Shown here piece after piece: positions 1-7,625 of a stretch of DNA of 10,850 bases. Source of the DNA: JBBRLA01 sp038231615 (GTDB lineage Bacteria; Myxococcota_A; Polyangia; Palsa-1104; JAEUJZ01); assembly GCA_038231615.1 (NCBI GenBank), contig JBBRLA010000256.1, positions 1 through 10,850 on the forward strand, given 5' to 3'. Under the pieces are notes generated by a model. That model had not been told where the DNA came from. It worked only from the letters and a program-made list of their open reading frames with translations, and did no database searches. Within the stretch, counting starts at the first letter, position 1; the number at the start of each line of letters is the position of its first letter. The position numbers and the translations under genes are program-made.

Positions 1-105
1 CGGCGCTTCGCGCTTCGCTGCCATCACCGCGGCGCTTCGCGCTTCGCTGCCATCACCGCGGCGCTTCGCGCTTCGCTGCCATCACCGCGGCGCTTCGCGC
101 TTCGC
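1..105 (-). repeat. 29-bp tandem repeat (3 full copies plus 18 bp) spanning the ybbR stop
   Basis: Three perfect 29-bp copies begin at 1, 30 and 59, followed by an 18-bp partial copy at 88-105. On the minus strand each copy reads as ATG, eight further codons (peptide MAAKREAPR) and TGA, and the TGA shares its A with the ATG of the next copy (TGATG). The stop/start overlaps are at 82-84/80-82, 53-55/51-53 and 24-26/22-24. The partial copy forms the last codons of ybbR (KREAPR-stop). The array may continue past the left edge, and the last ATG may be the true start of the next gene (glmM expected). Copy number could also be affected by assembly, since the array touches the window edge. Confidence 0.95.
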
Positions 106-1020
106 GATAATAAGGTGCACCGCCTCGGGACGGATCTCCGCGGCCAGGTCGGGCGGCAGGTTCACCACCTGAAGGCGCTTGCGATAGGTCCCGGGGACCT
201 TGTGGTCCTCCGTGGCCGCGTCCACCACCACCTCGGGGGTGCCTTTCAACTGCTCCAGGGCCAGCGCCGGCCCGCGCAGCACCACGGTGGCCACCTCGGG
301 CTGCAACTGAATGTCGGCAAGATGCGACGACCCGGTCACCGTGATCTGCACGTTCGAGTAGGTGCGTTCGACAATGGTGCGTTCGATTTCGATGTGTACC
401 GCGATCTCGGGGGACTCGGCGAAGCGCACATGGTGGGGAGCCGGGGCTAGCTTGGCCGTCAGGCCCACCGGGCCCTTGAGGTCGGTGACCCGTACCGGGC
501 GCGTCTGGGCATTGCGCATGCCCTCGATGGCCCCCTTGGCGCCGGTCACCTTGATGGTCTTGGGCATCACCGAGACCTTGCCCAGACGGTAGCCCTCCGC
601 CGGCTCGCCTTCGATGACCGGCTGCACCGGCAGTTCCTTCTCGATGCGCGGCTCGAAGGTCAGAGTGACCGAGGGAGGATTGAACGTCCCCACCCGCAGG
701 CCCGGGGGCAGGCGCACCAGGTCCTCGGTGAAGCGCAGCTCCCCGTCCTCCCGCTTGGACAGGTCGATGGTGATGGGGTCCAGTTCGGTCTCGGAGTAGC
801 GGCTGGCCCGGCTCCACGGGCCGCGGATGGACACCTTGGCCTCGGTGGTCAGGTCGGAGGTGATCACCCGGCCCGCGGGCTCGATGTAGTTGATGCGCAC
901 ATAGGCCGGCGTGCTGGCGTCCCAGTCGCTGCGCACCAGAAAAAGGATCACCGATAGCACCAGCGATAGGACTTTGAGCGGGGCGTCCTCGATGAAAACC
1001 TTGTGAAGAAAGGCGCGCAT
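82..1020 (-). CDS. ybbR: YbbR-domain membrane-anchored protein (CdaR-like partner of CdaA)
   Basis: Predicted 312-residue protein. One hydrophobic segment at about residues 14-30 anchors it to the inner membrane, with the rest expected outside the cytoplasm. Three YbbR-type beta-rich repeats can be followed at about 38-124, 130-213 and 219-306; each has the P..v.v.G pattern (VSIRGP at 63, IKVTGA at 156, VVLRGP at 246). In Firmicutes the YbbR protein CdaR binds and modulates the diadenylate cyclase CdaA; the same role is inferred here from adjacency. The ATG lies 3 nt after the cdaA stop with no strong Shine-Dalgarno, so translation is probably coupled. The C-terminal residues KREAPR come from the 29-bp repeat, so the natural end of the protein may have been overwritten by repeat expansion. 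Family and start are secure; the regulatory role is inferred. Confidence 0.9.
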   Translation of the reverse strand: MRAFLHKVFIEDAPLKVLSLVLSVILFLVRSDWDASTPAYVRINYIEPAGRVITSDLTTEAKVSIRGPWSRASRYSETELDPITIDLSKREDGELRFTEDLVRLPPGLRVGTFNPPSVTLTFEPRIEKELPVQPVIEGEPAEGYRLGKVSVMPKTIKVTGAKGAIEGMRNAQTRPVRVTDLKGPVGLTAKLAPAPHHVRFAESPEIAVHIEIERTIVERTYSNVQITVTGSSHLADIQLQPEVATVVLRGPALALEQLKGTPEVVVDAATEDHKVPGTYRKRLQVVNLPPDLAAEIRPEAVHLIIAKREAPR

Positions 1021-1023
1021 GAC

Positions 1024-2325
1024 TCAGGGCTGCTCGATTTCTGGCTCTCGGCCCGGCGCGTGTCCCGGCCCTGGTTCGTGTCCCAGTGCCGGCCCTGACC
1101 CTGTCTCGTGTCCCAGTGCCGGCCCCGGCCCCGCAGGAGCGGACATCTCGCCCCCAGGATGGGTCTCCGCATCTCCGGGCGACCGCGCCTGGGTCTCGTC
1201 GTCCCGAGGCACCAGGGGCAATACCACTGCTGGCAAGATCGCCTCGTCGCCGGCCGCCCTGCGCGGGGTCATCGCCGACGCCGCGATGCTGGGGCGCGAC
1301 ATCGGCTGGGTCACCACCAGCGAAAGCAGGTCGATTTGCTTGCCGCCCTCCATGCCGGGTTTCATCTGCTGGGCCCGCACCTCCACTGCCTCGCTGCCTT
1401 CCCTGCCCTCGGTGCCGTCGTCGCCCTGGCCGCCCTGGGGCCGGGCCTCCTTGGGCGCTTCCCTGGGGGGCCCGGTGCGCCCCAGGCCCACCCTGGGCGG
1501 CGTCGGCCGCGGCCCCTTGGTCTTCTTCTGGAAGAGCCCGAGCAACGCCTTGCGCAGCGTCGGAGGCGCCAGGTCCCGGGCGATGTTGCCGTTGAAGCAC
1601 AGCGACACCAGCCCGCGTTCCTCGCTGATCACCACCACCACCGCGTCGGTCTGCTCGGTGATGCCGATGGCGGCGCGGTGCCGGGTGCCAAGCTGCTTGT
1701 CCAGCTTGGCATTGGCCGACAGAGGCAAAAGTGCCCCCGCTTGCTGCACCCGCAGGTTCTTGATGATCACCGCCCCGTCGTGCATGTGGTTGTCGGCATC
1801 GGGGATGAAGAGCGTGACCAGCAGTTCCTTGGTGACCTTGGCGTCCAGCTCGACCCCGGCCTCGCCCAGGTGGTCCGCCAGGTCGGCGTCGCGCGCCAGC
1901 ACGATCAGGCCGCCGATGCGGTGCCGGGACAGCTCGTCGGCCGCCTGCACCACCTCCTCGATGACGTAGGTCTCCTCGTACTGCCGCCGACGGAACAGGT
2001 TCTGGCCGACCTGGATGAGGCCCCGCTGGATGTCATGCTGGAAGATGACGATGAGCAGGATGATGAAGTAGTTGATCAGGTTCTCGAAAAGCCACGACAC
2101 GGTGGTCAGTTCCAGGCGCCGCGCCGCGAAGAAGAAGGCCGCGATGAGGGCCACGCCGACCAGCATCTGCGCGGCCCGGGTGCCCCGGATGAGCTTGAGT
2201 ACCCGGTAGATGACGTAATAGACGATCAGGATGTCGGCGCTGGTGATCAGCGCCTCGCGCAGGGTCAGGCCGCGAAGGTAGTTGGTGAGGGCGGTGATCA
2301 CCAGGATCTTCAGCTCGTGGATCAT
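1024..2325 (-). CDS. cdaA: Diadenylate cyclase CdaA (c-di-AMP synthase) with long C-terminal tail
   Basis: Makes c-di-AMP from two ATP. About three membrane helices occupy residues 27-95, including the typical DILIVYYVIYRVLKLIRG stretch. The DisA_N cyclase domain follows at about 100-260, with the DGA motif at 183-185 (MHDGAVIIKN), the RHR motif at 215-217 (LGTRHRAAIGITE) and the SEE segment near 234; all expected active-site signatures are intact. The usual CdaA is about 270 residues. This one has 433, because a Pro/Gly/Glu/Arg-rich, probably disordered tail of about 160 residues follows residue 270 and ends in repeated PALGHE units. The ATG overlaps the folP stop as ATGA, and ybbR follows 3 nt after the stop, so folP, cdaA and ybbR look co-translated. 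The tail stays in frame with mostly GC-ending codons, arguing that it is really translated. Confidence 0.95.
   Translation of the reverse strand: MIHELKILVITALTNYLRGLTLREALITSADILIVYYVIYRVLKLIRGTRAAQMLVGVALIAAFFFAARRLELTTVSWLFENLINYFIILLIVIFQHDIQRGLIQVGQNLFRRRQYEETYVIEEVVQAADELSRHRIGGLIVLARDADLADHLGEAGVELDAKVTKELLVTLFIPDADNHMHDGAVIIKNLRVQQAGALLPLSANAKLDKQLGTRHRAAIGITEQTDAVVVVISEERGLVSLCFNGNIARDLAPPTLRKALLGLFQKKTKGPRPTPPRVGLGRTGPPREAPKEARPQGGQGDDGTEGREGSEAVEVRAQQMKPGMEGGKQIDLLSLVVTQPMSRPSIAASAMTPRRAAGDEAILPAVVLPLVPRDDETQARSPGDAETHPGGEMSAPAGPGPALGHETGSGPALGHEPGPGHAPGREPEIEQP
1075..1125 (-). repeat. 30-bp direct repeat in the cdaA 3' end (10-residue PALGHE unit)
   Basis: The string TCGTGTCCCAGTGCCGGCCC occurs twice with a 30-bp offset (about 1076-1095 and 1106-1125). 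On the minus strand it encodes GPALGHE twice, followed by a degenerate third version (GPGHAPGRE). The period is a multiple of three, so copy changes would lengthen or shorten the CdaA tail without breaking the frame. Confidence 0.85.
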
Positions 2326-3290
2326 TCCCGCGCCGCCTCCCGCACCGCGGACAGCACGGAGAGCGCCGCCCGGGTCGCGGCCACGTCATGCACCCGCACC
2401 ACCGCCGCCCCCCCCAGCGCCGCCAGCACCGCCGCGGTCACCGAAGGGACCAGCCGCTGCGCGGGGGGCACGAGGGTCCCCGGCGCAGCCCGCCCTCCAA
2501 GCCTGCCCAGGAAGGACTTGCGAGACGCCCCGATCAGCACCGGCCCACCGACCAGCCGCCGCAGCCGGTCGGTCTGACCCAAGAGCGAGAGGCTCTGCGC
2601 CGCGATCTTGGCAAAACCCAGGCCCGGGTCGAAGATCGCCCGCCGCAGCAGGGCCGGATCTTCGCCGAGCAGCCGAGAGGCCGTTCGATTCAGTTCGGCG
2701 GCCACCGAGAGACACAGATCGCCGTCGTACTGCGTCTGCTGGGACATGGTCTGCGGCGTGCCCCGGGAGTGCATCAGCACCACCCCGTCGAACTGCCGCA
2801 AGAGCGCCTGCACTTCTTTTGGCAAAAGCCCCTGCTCCAGAAGATCCTGAGGGAAAGGCAGGTTCAGCAGGCCGATGCCCGCCGCCGCCGCCGCCGCCGC
2901 CACCGCGACGTGGCGGGTATCGACCGAGAGGACCACCTTGAGCCGGGCGCGGAAGATCCCCGGCAGCACGGCGGACAGCCGGGTCCATTGTTCGTCTGGG
3001 GAGACCGGGGTGGCACCGGGGCGGGTGGATTCGGCGCCCAGGTCCAGGATGTCGGCCCCTTCGGCCACCAGTTCCTCGGCGCGGCGCACGGCGATCGCCG
3101 GGTCCAGGTAGAGGCCCCCGTCGGAGAACGAGTCCGGGGTCAGGTTGAGGATGGCCATTACCGCGGTATGGCCGTCGCGGACATGGAGTTCGCTGCCGTC
3201 GTCGCAGCGCAGCCTGGGGCCGACCATAGCGGGCTTTTCCGGCATGCCGGCGGGGAAGTCTTTCGGCTGGCTACGACCCTCCAGCATCAT
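2322..3290 (-). CDS. folP: Dihydropteroate synthase
   Basis: Condenses 6-hydroxymethyl-7,8-dihydropterin pyrophosphate with p-aminobenzoate in folate synthesis; cytosolic TIM barrel. Motifs in order: ILNLTPDSFSDGG (N49), GAESTRPGA (86-94), SVDT (D124), LLNLP (N143, where most DHPS read IND), VLMHSRGTP (171-179), FDPGLGF (D221), ASRKS (K258) and the C-terminal RVHDV (R299, H301). The pterin and PABA contact residues known from E. coli DHPS are therefore present. Residues 131-137 are a seven-alanine run encoded by a pure triplet repeat. At 322 residues it is somewhat longer than the usual 280; the first conserved motif begins near residue 44, so starts at M16 (3245) or M22 (3227) are possible. 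The listed ATG is preceded directly by AGGCAGG, a poorly spaced ribosome site. The stop overlaps the cdaA ATG. Confidence 0.95.
   Translation of the reverse strand: MMLEGRSQPKDFPAGMPEKPAMVGPRLRCDDGSELHVRDGHTAVMAILNLTPDSFSDGGLYLDPAIAVRRAEELVAEGADILDLGAESTRPGATPVSPDEQWTRLSAVLPGIFRARLKVVLSVDTRHVAVAAAAAAAGIGLLNLPFPQDLLEQGLLPKEVQALLRQFDGVVLMHSRGTPQTMSQQTQYDGDLCLSVAAELNRTASRLLGEDPALLRRAIFDPGLGFAKIAAQSLSLLGQTDRLRRLVGGPVLIGASRKSFLGRLGGRAAPGTLVPPAQRLVPSVTAAVLAALGGAAVVRVHDVAATRAALSVLSAVREAARE
2881..2901 (-). repeat. (GCC)7 trinucleotide tract inside folP
   Basis: Seven uninterrupted GCC triplets on the plus strand read as seven GCG alanine codons in folP (residues 131-137), between the conserved SVDT and LLNLP motifs. 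Length changes would keep the frame. Confidence 0.9.
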
Positions 3291-3310
3291 CCTGCCTAAC
3301 GATCAGCAAG

Positions 3311-3353
3311 GCGGGCGCCGGGGCAAGCATCGAGTTTGCCCACAGGAACCCGC
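3311..3353 (-). promoter_or_regulatory. Two-tier stem-loop in the folP leader
   Basis: An outer inverted repeat GCGGG (3311-3315) / CCCGC (3349-3353) encloses an inner perfect 6-bp inverted repeat GGGCAA (3321-3326) / TTGCCC (3336-3341) with a 9-nt loop. On the minus strand this would be an RNA hairpin 21-63 nt upstream of the folP ATG, just after the terminator-like site. It has no T-run of its own. A regulatory role is inferred only from shape and position. Confidence 0.3.
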
Positions 3354-3357
3354 GAAC

Positions 3358-3379
3358 AAAAAAAGGTCGGCTCGGACCT
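3358..3379 (-). terminator. Rho-independent-like terminator downstream of ftsH
   Basis: On the minus strand, AGGTC-CGAGCC-GACCT forms a 5-bp stem with a 6-nt loop, followed at once by seven T. It lies about 110 nt after the ftsH stop and about 70 nt before folP. The stem is short, so partial read-through into folP-cdaA-ybbR is plausible; no convincing separate folP promoter was found between it and the folP start. Confidence 0.5.
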
Positions 3380-3426
3380 GCTTTCAGTTATACGCCATTG
3401 TGGGCGGTGGCGCTGCTTTCGGCTGC

Positions 3427-3445
3427 GGTCGGGACGACTTTTTTT
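3427..3445 (+). terminator. Short hairpin plus T-run on the plus strand
   Basis: GTCG-GGA-CGAC (3428-3438) is followed by seven T (3439-3445) on the plus strand. It has terminator form but a stem of only 4 bp, and no plus-strand gene is seen upstream that would need it. It could end antisense transcription or simply be the far arm of the larger inverted repeat with 3358-3369. Confidence 0.25.
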
Positions 3446-3488
3446 CGCCACCGTCCGGCAGTGACCCTCGGGCACCGCCGCGGGCGAC

Positions 3489-5426
<1,938 letters not shown>

Positions 5427-5432
5427 CGCGTA

Positions 5433-5436
5433 CCTC
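5433..5436 (-). promoter_or_regulatory. Ribosome binding site for the TTG start of ftsH
   Basis: GAGG on the minus strand, 6 nt before TTG (5424-5426). No ATG or GTG start with better context lies nearby; the next in-frame methionine is inside transmembrane helix 1. Confidence 0.65.
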
Positions 5437-5515
5437 GCGTGATGGAAAAGAAGCGGCCTACGGATGAATCGGTTCGTTCAAGAGGCCCTTTGGGTCGAGA
5501 GACGGACCTTACCTG

Positions 5516-5543
5516 ATTATTGCACACGGGTCCGGCCAGTCAA
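5516..5543 (-). promoter_or_regulatory. Sigma-70-type promoter of ftsH
   Basis: On the minus strand, -35 TTGACT (5538-5543) and -10 AATAAT (5516-5521) are separated by 16 bp. Each hexamer has one mismatch to consensus, in otherwise GC-rich DNA. The predicted transcript starts near 5509, giving a leader of about 80 nt before ftsH. An inverted repeat CGGGT/ACCCG on the minus strand spans the -35 box and could be an operator. AT-rich DNA at about 5560-5590 lies just upstream. Confidence 0.65.
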
Positions 5544-5593
5544 ACCCGATGAAGCCCCGGATGTGCATATTTGTTGACATTGCATGAGGAACG

Positions 5594-7225
5594 TCACAGA
5601 AGCCGGCAGACCAGCACCGGGCCCGCCGGGGCCGGGCGAGCGGTCTCTGCCGCGCGGTGGCCGGCGACCCACAGGATCTCGTCGTCGTCGCCAGCGCCGG
5701 GGTCGGGCGGCCCCTGGCAAAGCAGGACCACGGCGGCGCGCTCGGCGCGAGGGACCTTGTCGTCGATGAGGAGGTCGCTGACCTTCTTGTGCCCACTCAT
5801 GCCGCGGACCCGGATGCGGTCCCCCGGCCGCGCGGGGCGCAGGAAGAGCGGGAAGCGTACCCCCTGCACATCGAAGCAGGCCGTGCGCCGGGGATCGATG
5901 GACCGCGGCGCCTGCTGCGCTTCGCGATCGGTGGACCGCGGCGCCTGCGGCGCTTCGCGATCGGATTCCAGGGGCGGAGCGTCCCGCAGTTCCAGAAGGA
6001 TCGCCGTGTCGCCGAGGCAGTATTCGCCGGGGGCGGGGATCGCGACGGTGATGGCGGGTTGTGAGGCGGTGGGTTGGGCCGCGGGTTGCGAGGCAGTGGG
6101 TTGGGCGGCATGATGCAGGACGGTGGCTGGGACCACGGGTTGCGGGACGGTGGCTGGGGCTGCGGCGGGTATCAGAGAAGTTGGCGTGACGGCGTGGGTC
6201 CCGCGCAAGTGCAGCACTCCATACCGTCGCTCCGCTCGCCCCCCGGGCAAATCAATCGCGGCGCTGCCCTCCGTGCGTCGGCACATCGCGAGCACATCCT
6301 CCACGTGCCGATGCGACACCTGCGGTAGGACCCGCCGGATCACCCGCGACGAGAGGGCCCGTGGCAGCGCCACCAGCCCAACCACGGGCAAGAGCACCTC
6401 GCCCGCGGGCAGCGGACCCCCCAAAAGCTGCCGCAACGCGGCCTCGGCCTGTTCGTCCAGATAGTCCGCGTCCGACCGCAGCAGCGCCGCCAGCTCCCCG
6501 AGGTGCCCGTCCAGGTCCCCCCGCTCCCGCCGCAAGAGCGGCAGCATCTCGTGCCGCAACCGGCTGCGCTGGTAGCGCCGGTCCTGGTTCGTGGGGTCCT
6601 CGCAAGCCAAGATCTCCGCCGAGGCCAGAAACGCCGCGACGTCCTCCCGGCGCATCCCCAGAAGCGGCCGGATCAACAGCACCGGTCCATCTTGCCCGAG
6701 GTCCCGGCCCGGCCCCTGTTGCCCCGCGTCCCCGCCCAGCCGTGGCGCCAGTTCCCGTCGAGGGGCCATCCCTGCCAACCCGCACAGCCCGGCCCCGCCG
6801 AGCAACCGCATCAGCATCGTCTCCGCCTGATCGTTCAGCGTGTGCCCGACCGCCACCGCCTGTGCCCCCTGCACCTGAGCCAGCCTCGCCAATGCCTGAT
6901 AGCGGGCCCGCCGCGCCTCGGCCATCCGCGAGGGCCCCGGCGCCACTGTCACCCGCACGCTTTCCGCCGGCACGTCGAGCCCCAGGGCCAGCGCCAGCAC
7001 CTGTGCGCCCTCAGCCGCCGACTCAGGCCGCAGCCCGTGGTCGACGTGTACCACGTGCAGCGACAGGTCTAGATCTCCCTGCAACGCGCACAGACCGACC
7101 AGCAGCGCCGTGGAGTCCGGGCCCCCCGAACAACCGACGATCAGGCGCGCTCCCGATGTATACCCGCACGCCCCGAGGAGGGCGCGGCGAAGCCTGCCGA
7201 CGAATCTCTGCGCGGAGCGGGACAT
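5594..7225 (-). CDS. tilS: tRNA(Ile)-lysidine synthetase
   Basis: Converts the wobble cytidine (C34) of the CAU-anticodon isoleucine tRNA to lysidine, using ATP and lysine. The N-terminal PP-loop ATPase has SGGPDS (33-38), VHVDHGLRPES (59-69), GHTLNDQAETMLMRLLGGAG (127-146) and the family signature PTNQDRRYQRSRLRH (211-225). The C-terminal TilS_C domain is clear at about 458-525 (LRPARPGDRIRVRGMSGHKK, then DLLIDDKVPRAER). The protein has 543 residues against about 430 in E. coli. Much of the excess is repetitive: 9-residue Pro/Ala/Gln units at about 354-392 and 11-residue DREA-QAPR units at about 421-447, both between the core and TilS_C. The ATG at 7223-7225 has no Shine-Dalgarno, but a promoter-like -10 lies only 15 nt upstream. 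First gene of the minus-strand cluster. Confidence 0.95.
   Translation of the reverse strand: MSRSAQRFVGRLRRALLGACGYTSGARLIVGCSGGPDSTALLVGLCALQGDLDLSLHVVHVDHGLRPESAAEGAQVLALALGLDVPAESVRVTVAPGPSRMAEARRARYQALARLAQVQGAQAVAVGHTLNDQAETMLMRLLGGAGLCGLAGMAPRRELAPRLGGDAGQQGPGRDLGQDGPVLLIRPLLGMRREDVAAFLASAEILACEDPTNQDRRYQRSRLRHEMLPLLRRERGDLDGHLGELAALLRSDADYLDEQAEAALRQLLGGPLPAGEVLLPVVGLVALPRALSSRVIRRVLPQVSHRHVEDVLAMCRRTEGSAAIDLPGGRAERRYGVLHLRGTHAVTPTSLIPAAAPATVPQPVVPATVLHHAAQPTASQPAAQPTASQPAITVAIPAPGEYCLGDTAILLELRDAPPLESDREAPQAPRSTDREAQQAPRSIDPRRTACFDVQGVRFPLFLRPARPGDRIRVRGMSGHKKVSDLLIDDKVPRAERAAVVLLCQGPPDPGAGDDDEILWVAGHRAAETARPAPAGPVLVCRLL
5893..5968 (-). repeat. 33-bp in-frame tandem repeat in tilS
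   Basis: Two 33-bp units (5893-5925 and 5926-5958) differ at only two positions and are followed by the start of a third. They encode an 11-residue unit, DREAPQAPRST / DREAQQAPRSI, in TilS between the core and the C-terminal domain. Each unit contains the core GCGCTTCGCGATCG, which resembles the 29-bp repeat at the left edge. Confidence 0.85.
6054..6161 (-). repeat. 27-bp degenerate tandem repeat (four units) in tilS
   Basis: Units at 6054-6080, 6081-6107, 6108-6134 and 6135-6161. The first two are nearly identical, the last two share GGGACGGTGGCTGG-like sequence, and the pairs resemble each other more weakly. In TilS they encode 9-residue units: two based on PATV and two reading AQPTASQPA. 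Confidence 0.8.
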
Positions 7226-7240
7226 GGGTGGACTACGGAA

Positions 7241-7268
7241 ACGATAGCATGGCGGGCCGCGAAGCCAA
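7241..7268 (-). promoter_or_regulatory. Possible tilS promoter
   Basis: On the minus strand, TTGGCT (7263-7268), a 16-bp spacer and TATCGT (7241-7246), preceded by an extended TGC. Each hexamer matches consensus at four of six positions. The predicted transcript starts near 7234, leaving a leader of only about 9 nt before the tilS ATG, which fits the missing ribosome binding site. Confidence 0.35.
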
Positions 7269-7340
7269 GGCGCACTTCGGCCGACCTGGCCGGATTCATG
7301 GAAGACTTCGCCCCGTGGTCCCCTTTACCGAGTACACACG

Positions 7341-7486
7341 CTCCTCCAGCCAAAAAGGCCCCTCCTCCAGCCAAAAGACATCTGTCGTTGCTCCAAAGGA
7401 CCCCTCTCCTTCATCCAAAGGACCCCCCTCCTTCAGCCCAAGCTCCCCGACCTTCAACCAAAGCTCCCCGACCTTCAACCAAAGCT
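7341..7486. repeat. Seven-unit degenerate 21-22-bp tandem array in the divergent intergenic region
   Basis: The core YTTCAnCCAAAG recurs seven times on the plus strand. Its CCAAA (or variant) falls at about 7350, 7371, 7393, 7415, 7437, 7458 and 7479, so the spacing is 21 or 22 bp throughout. The last two units are identical over 21 bp (AGCTCCCCGACCTTCAACCA plus A); the first two share CTCCTCCAGCCAAAA. The array occupies the middle of the roughly 400-bp gap between the divergent tilS and VOC genes. The reading frames through it are open on both strands only because of base composition and periodicity; no start with a ribosome site supports a gene here. Confidence 0.85.
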
Positions 7487-7529
7487 CGGCAGCGGCCTGG
7501 AACCGGGACGACAACCCTGCAAATGCGCC

Positions 7530-7553
7530 GGCCTGTCAGGCCGCTGAGGCGGC
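7530..7553. promoter_or_regulatory. Overlapping palindromes upstream of the VOC gene
   Basis: GGCCTGTCAGGCC (7530-7542) is a perfect 6-bp inverted repeat around one base, and GCCGC-TGAG-GCGGC (7540-7553) is a second perfect inverted repeat sharing its edge. They lie 25-50 bp upstream of the candidate -10 of the VOC gene, a plausible place for a repressor or activator site. No T-run follows, so they are not terminators. Confidence 0.35.
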
Positions 7554-7573
7554 TACCGACCTGCCCCGGCCTG

Positions 7574-7582
7574 TGCTCTAAT
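7574..7582 (+). promoter_or_regulatory. Candidate extended -10 promoter for the VOC gene
   Basis: TGCTCTAAT gives an extended -10 (TG, one base, then TCTAAT with one mismatch to TATAAT). No good -35 hexamer lies at 16-18 bp. The transcript would start near 7589, beside the in-frame GTG at 7590 and 37 nt before the preferred ATG. Confidence 0.35.
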
Positions 7583-7625
7583 CACGAGTGTGCCACGCCA
7601 CGTCACGACACTTCAGCGCAGGATC

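Noticed and set aside
1..105. CRISPR array at the left edge
   Set aside because: Copies are directly adjacent with no spacers and lie inside a coding junction.
53..1600. Long minus-strand open frame (515 codons) across ybbR and the cdaA tail
   Set aside because: It is out of frame with both recognised genes, is Gly/Arg/Ala-rich shadow composition, and has no domain; only its last nine codons coincide with a repeat mini-ORF.
1108..2577. 489-codon plus-strand frame opposite cdaA and folP
   Set aside because: Antisense shadow of conserved cdaA and folP in GC-rich DNA; His/Arg/Pro-rich, no family resemblance, no ribosome site.
3387..3392. TATAAC -10-like box on the minus strand upstream of folP
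   Set aside because: No -35 partner, and transcription from it would run straight into the terminator-like hairpin.
5574..5579. Plus-strand TTGACA in the tilS-ftsH gap
   Set aside because: No -10 at a usable distance and no plus-strand gene downstream; it lies antisense to the tilS end.
7296..7514. Minus-strand frame encoding heptad-like LWLKVGE repeats
   Set aside because: The 21-bp period automatically gives a 7-residue period in every frame; units of 22 bp break the pattern and no ribosome site is present.
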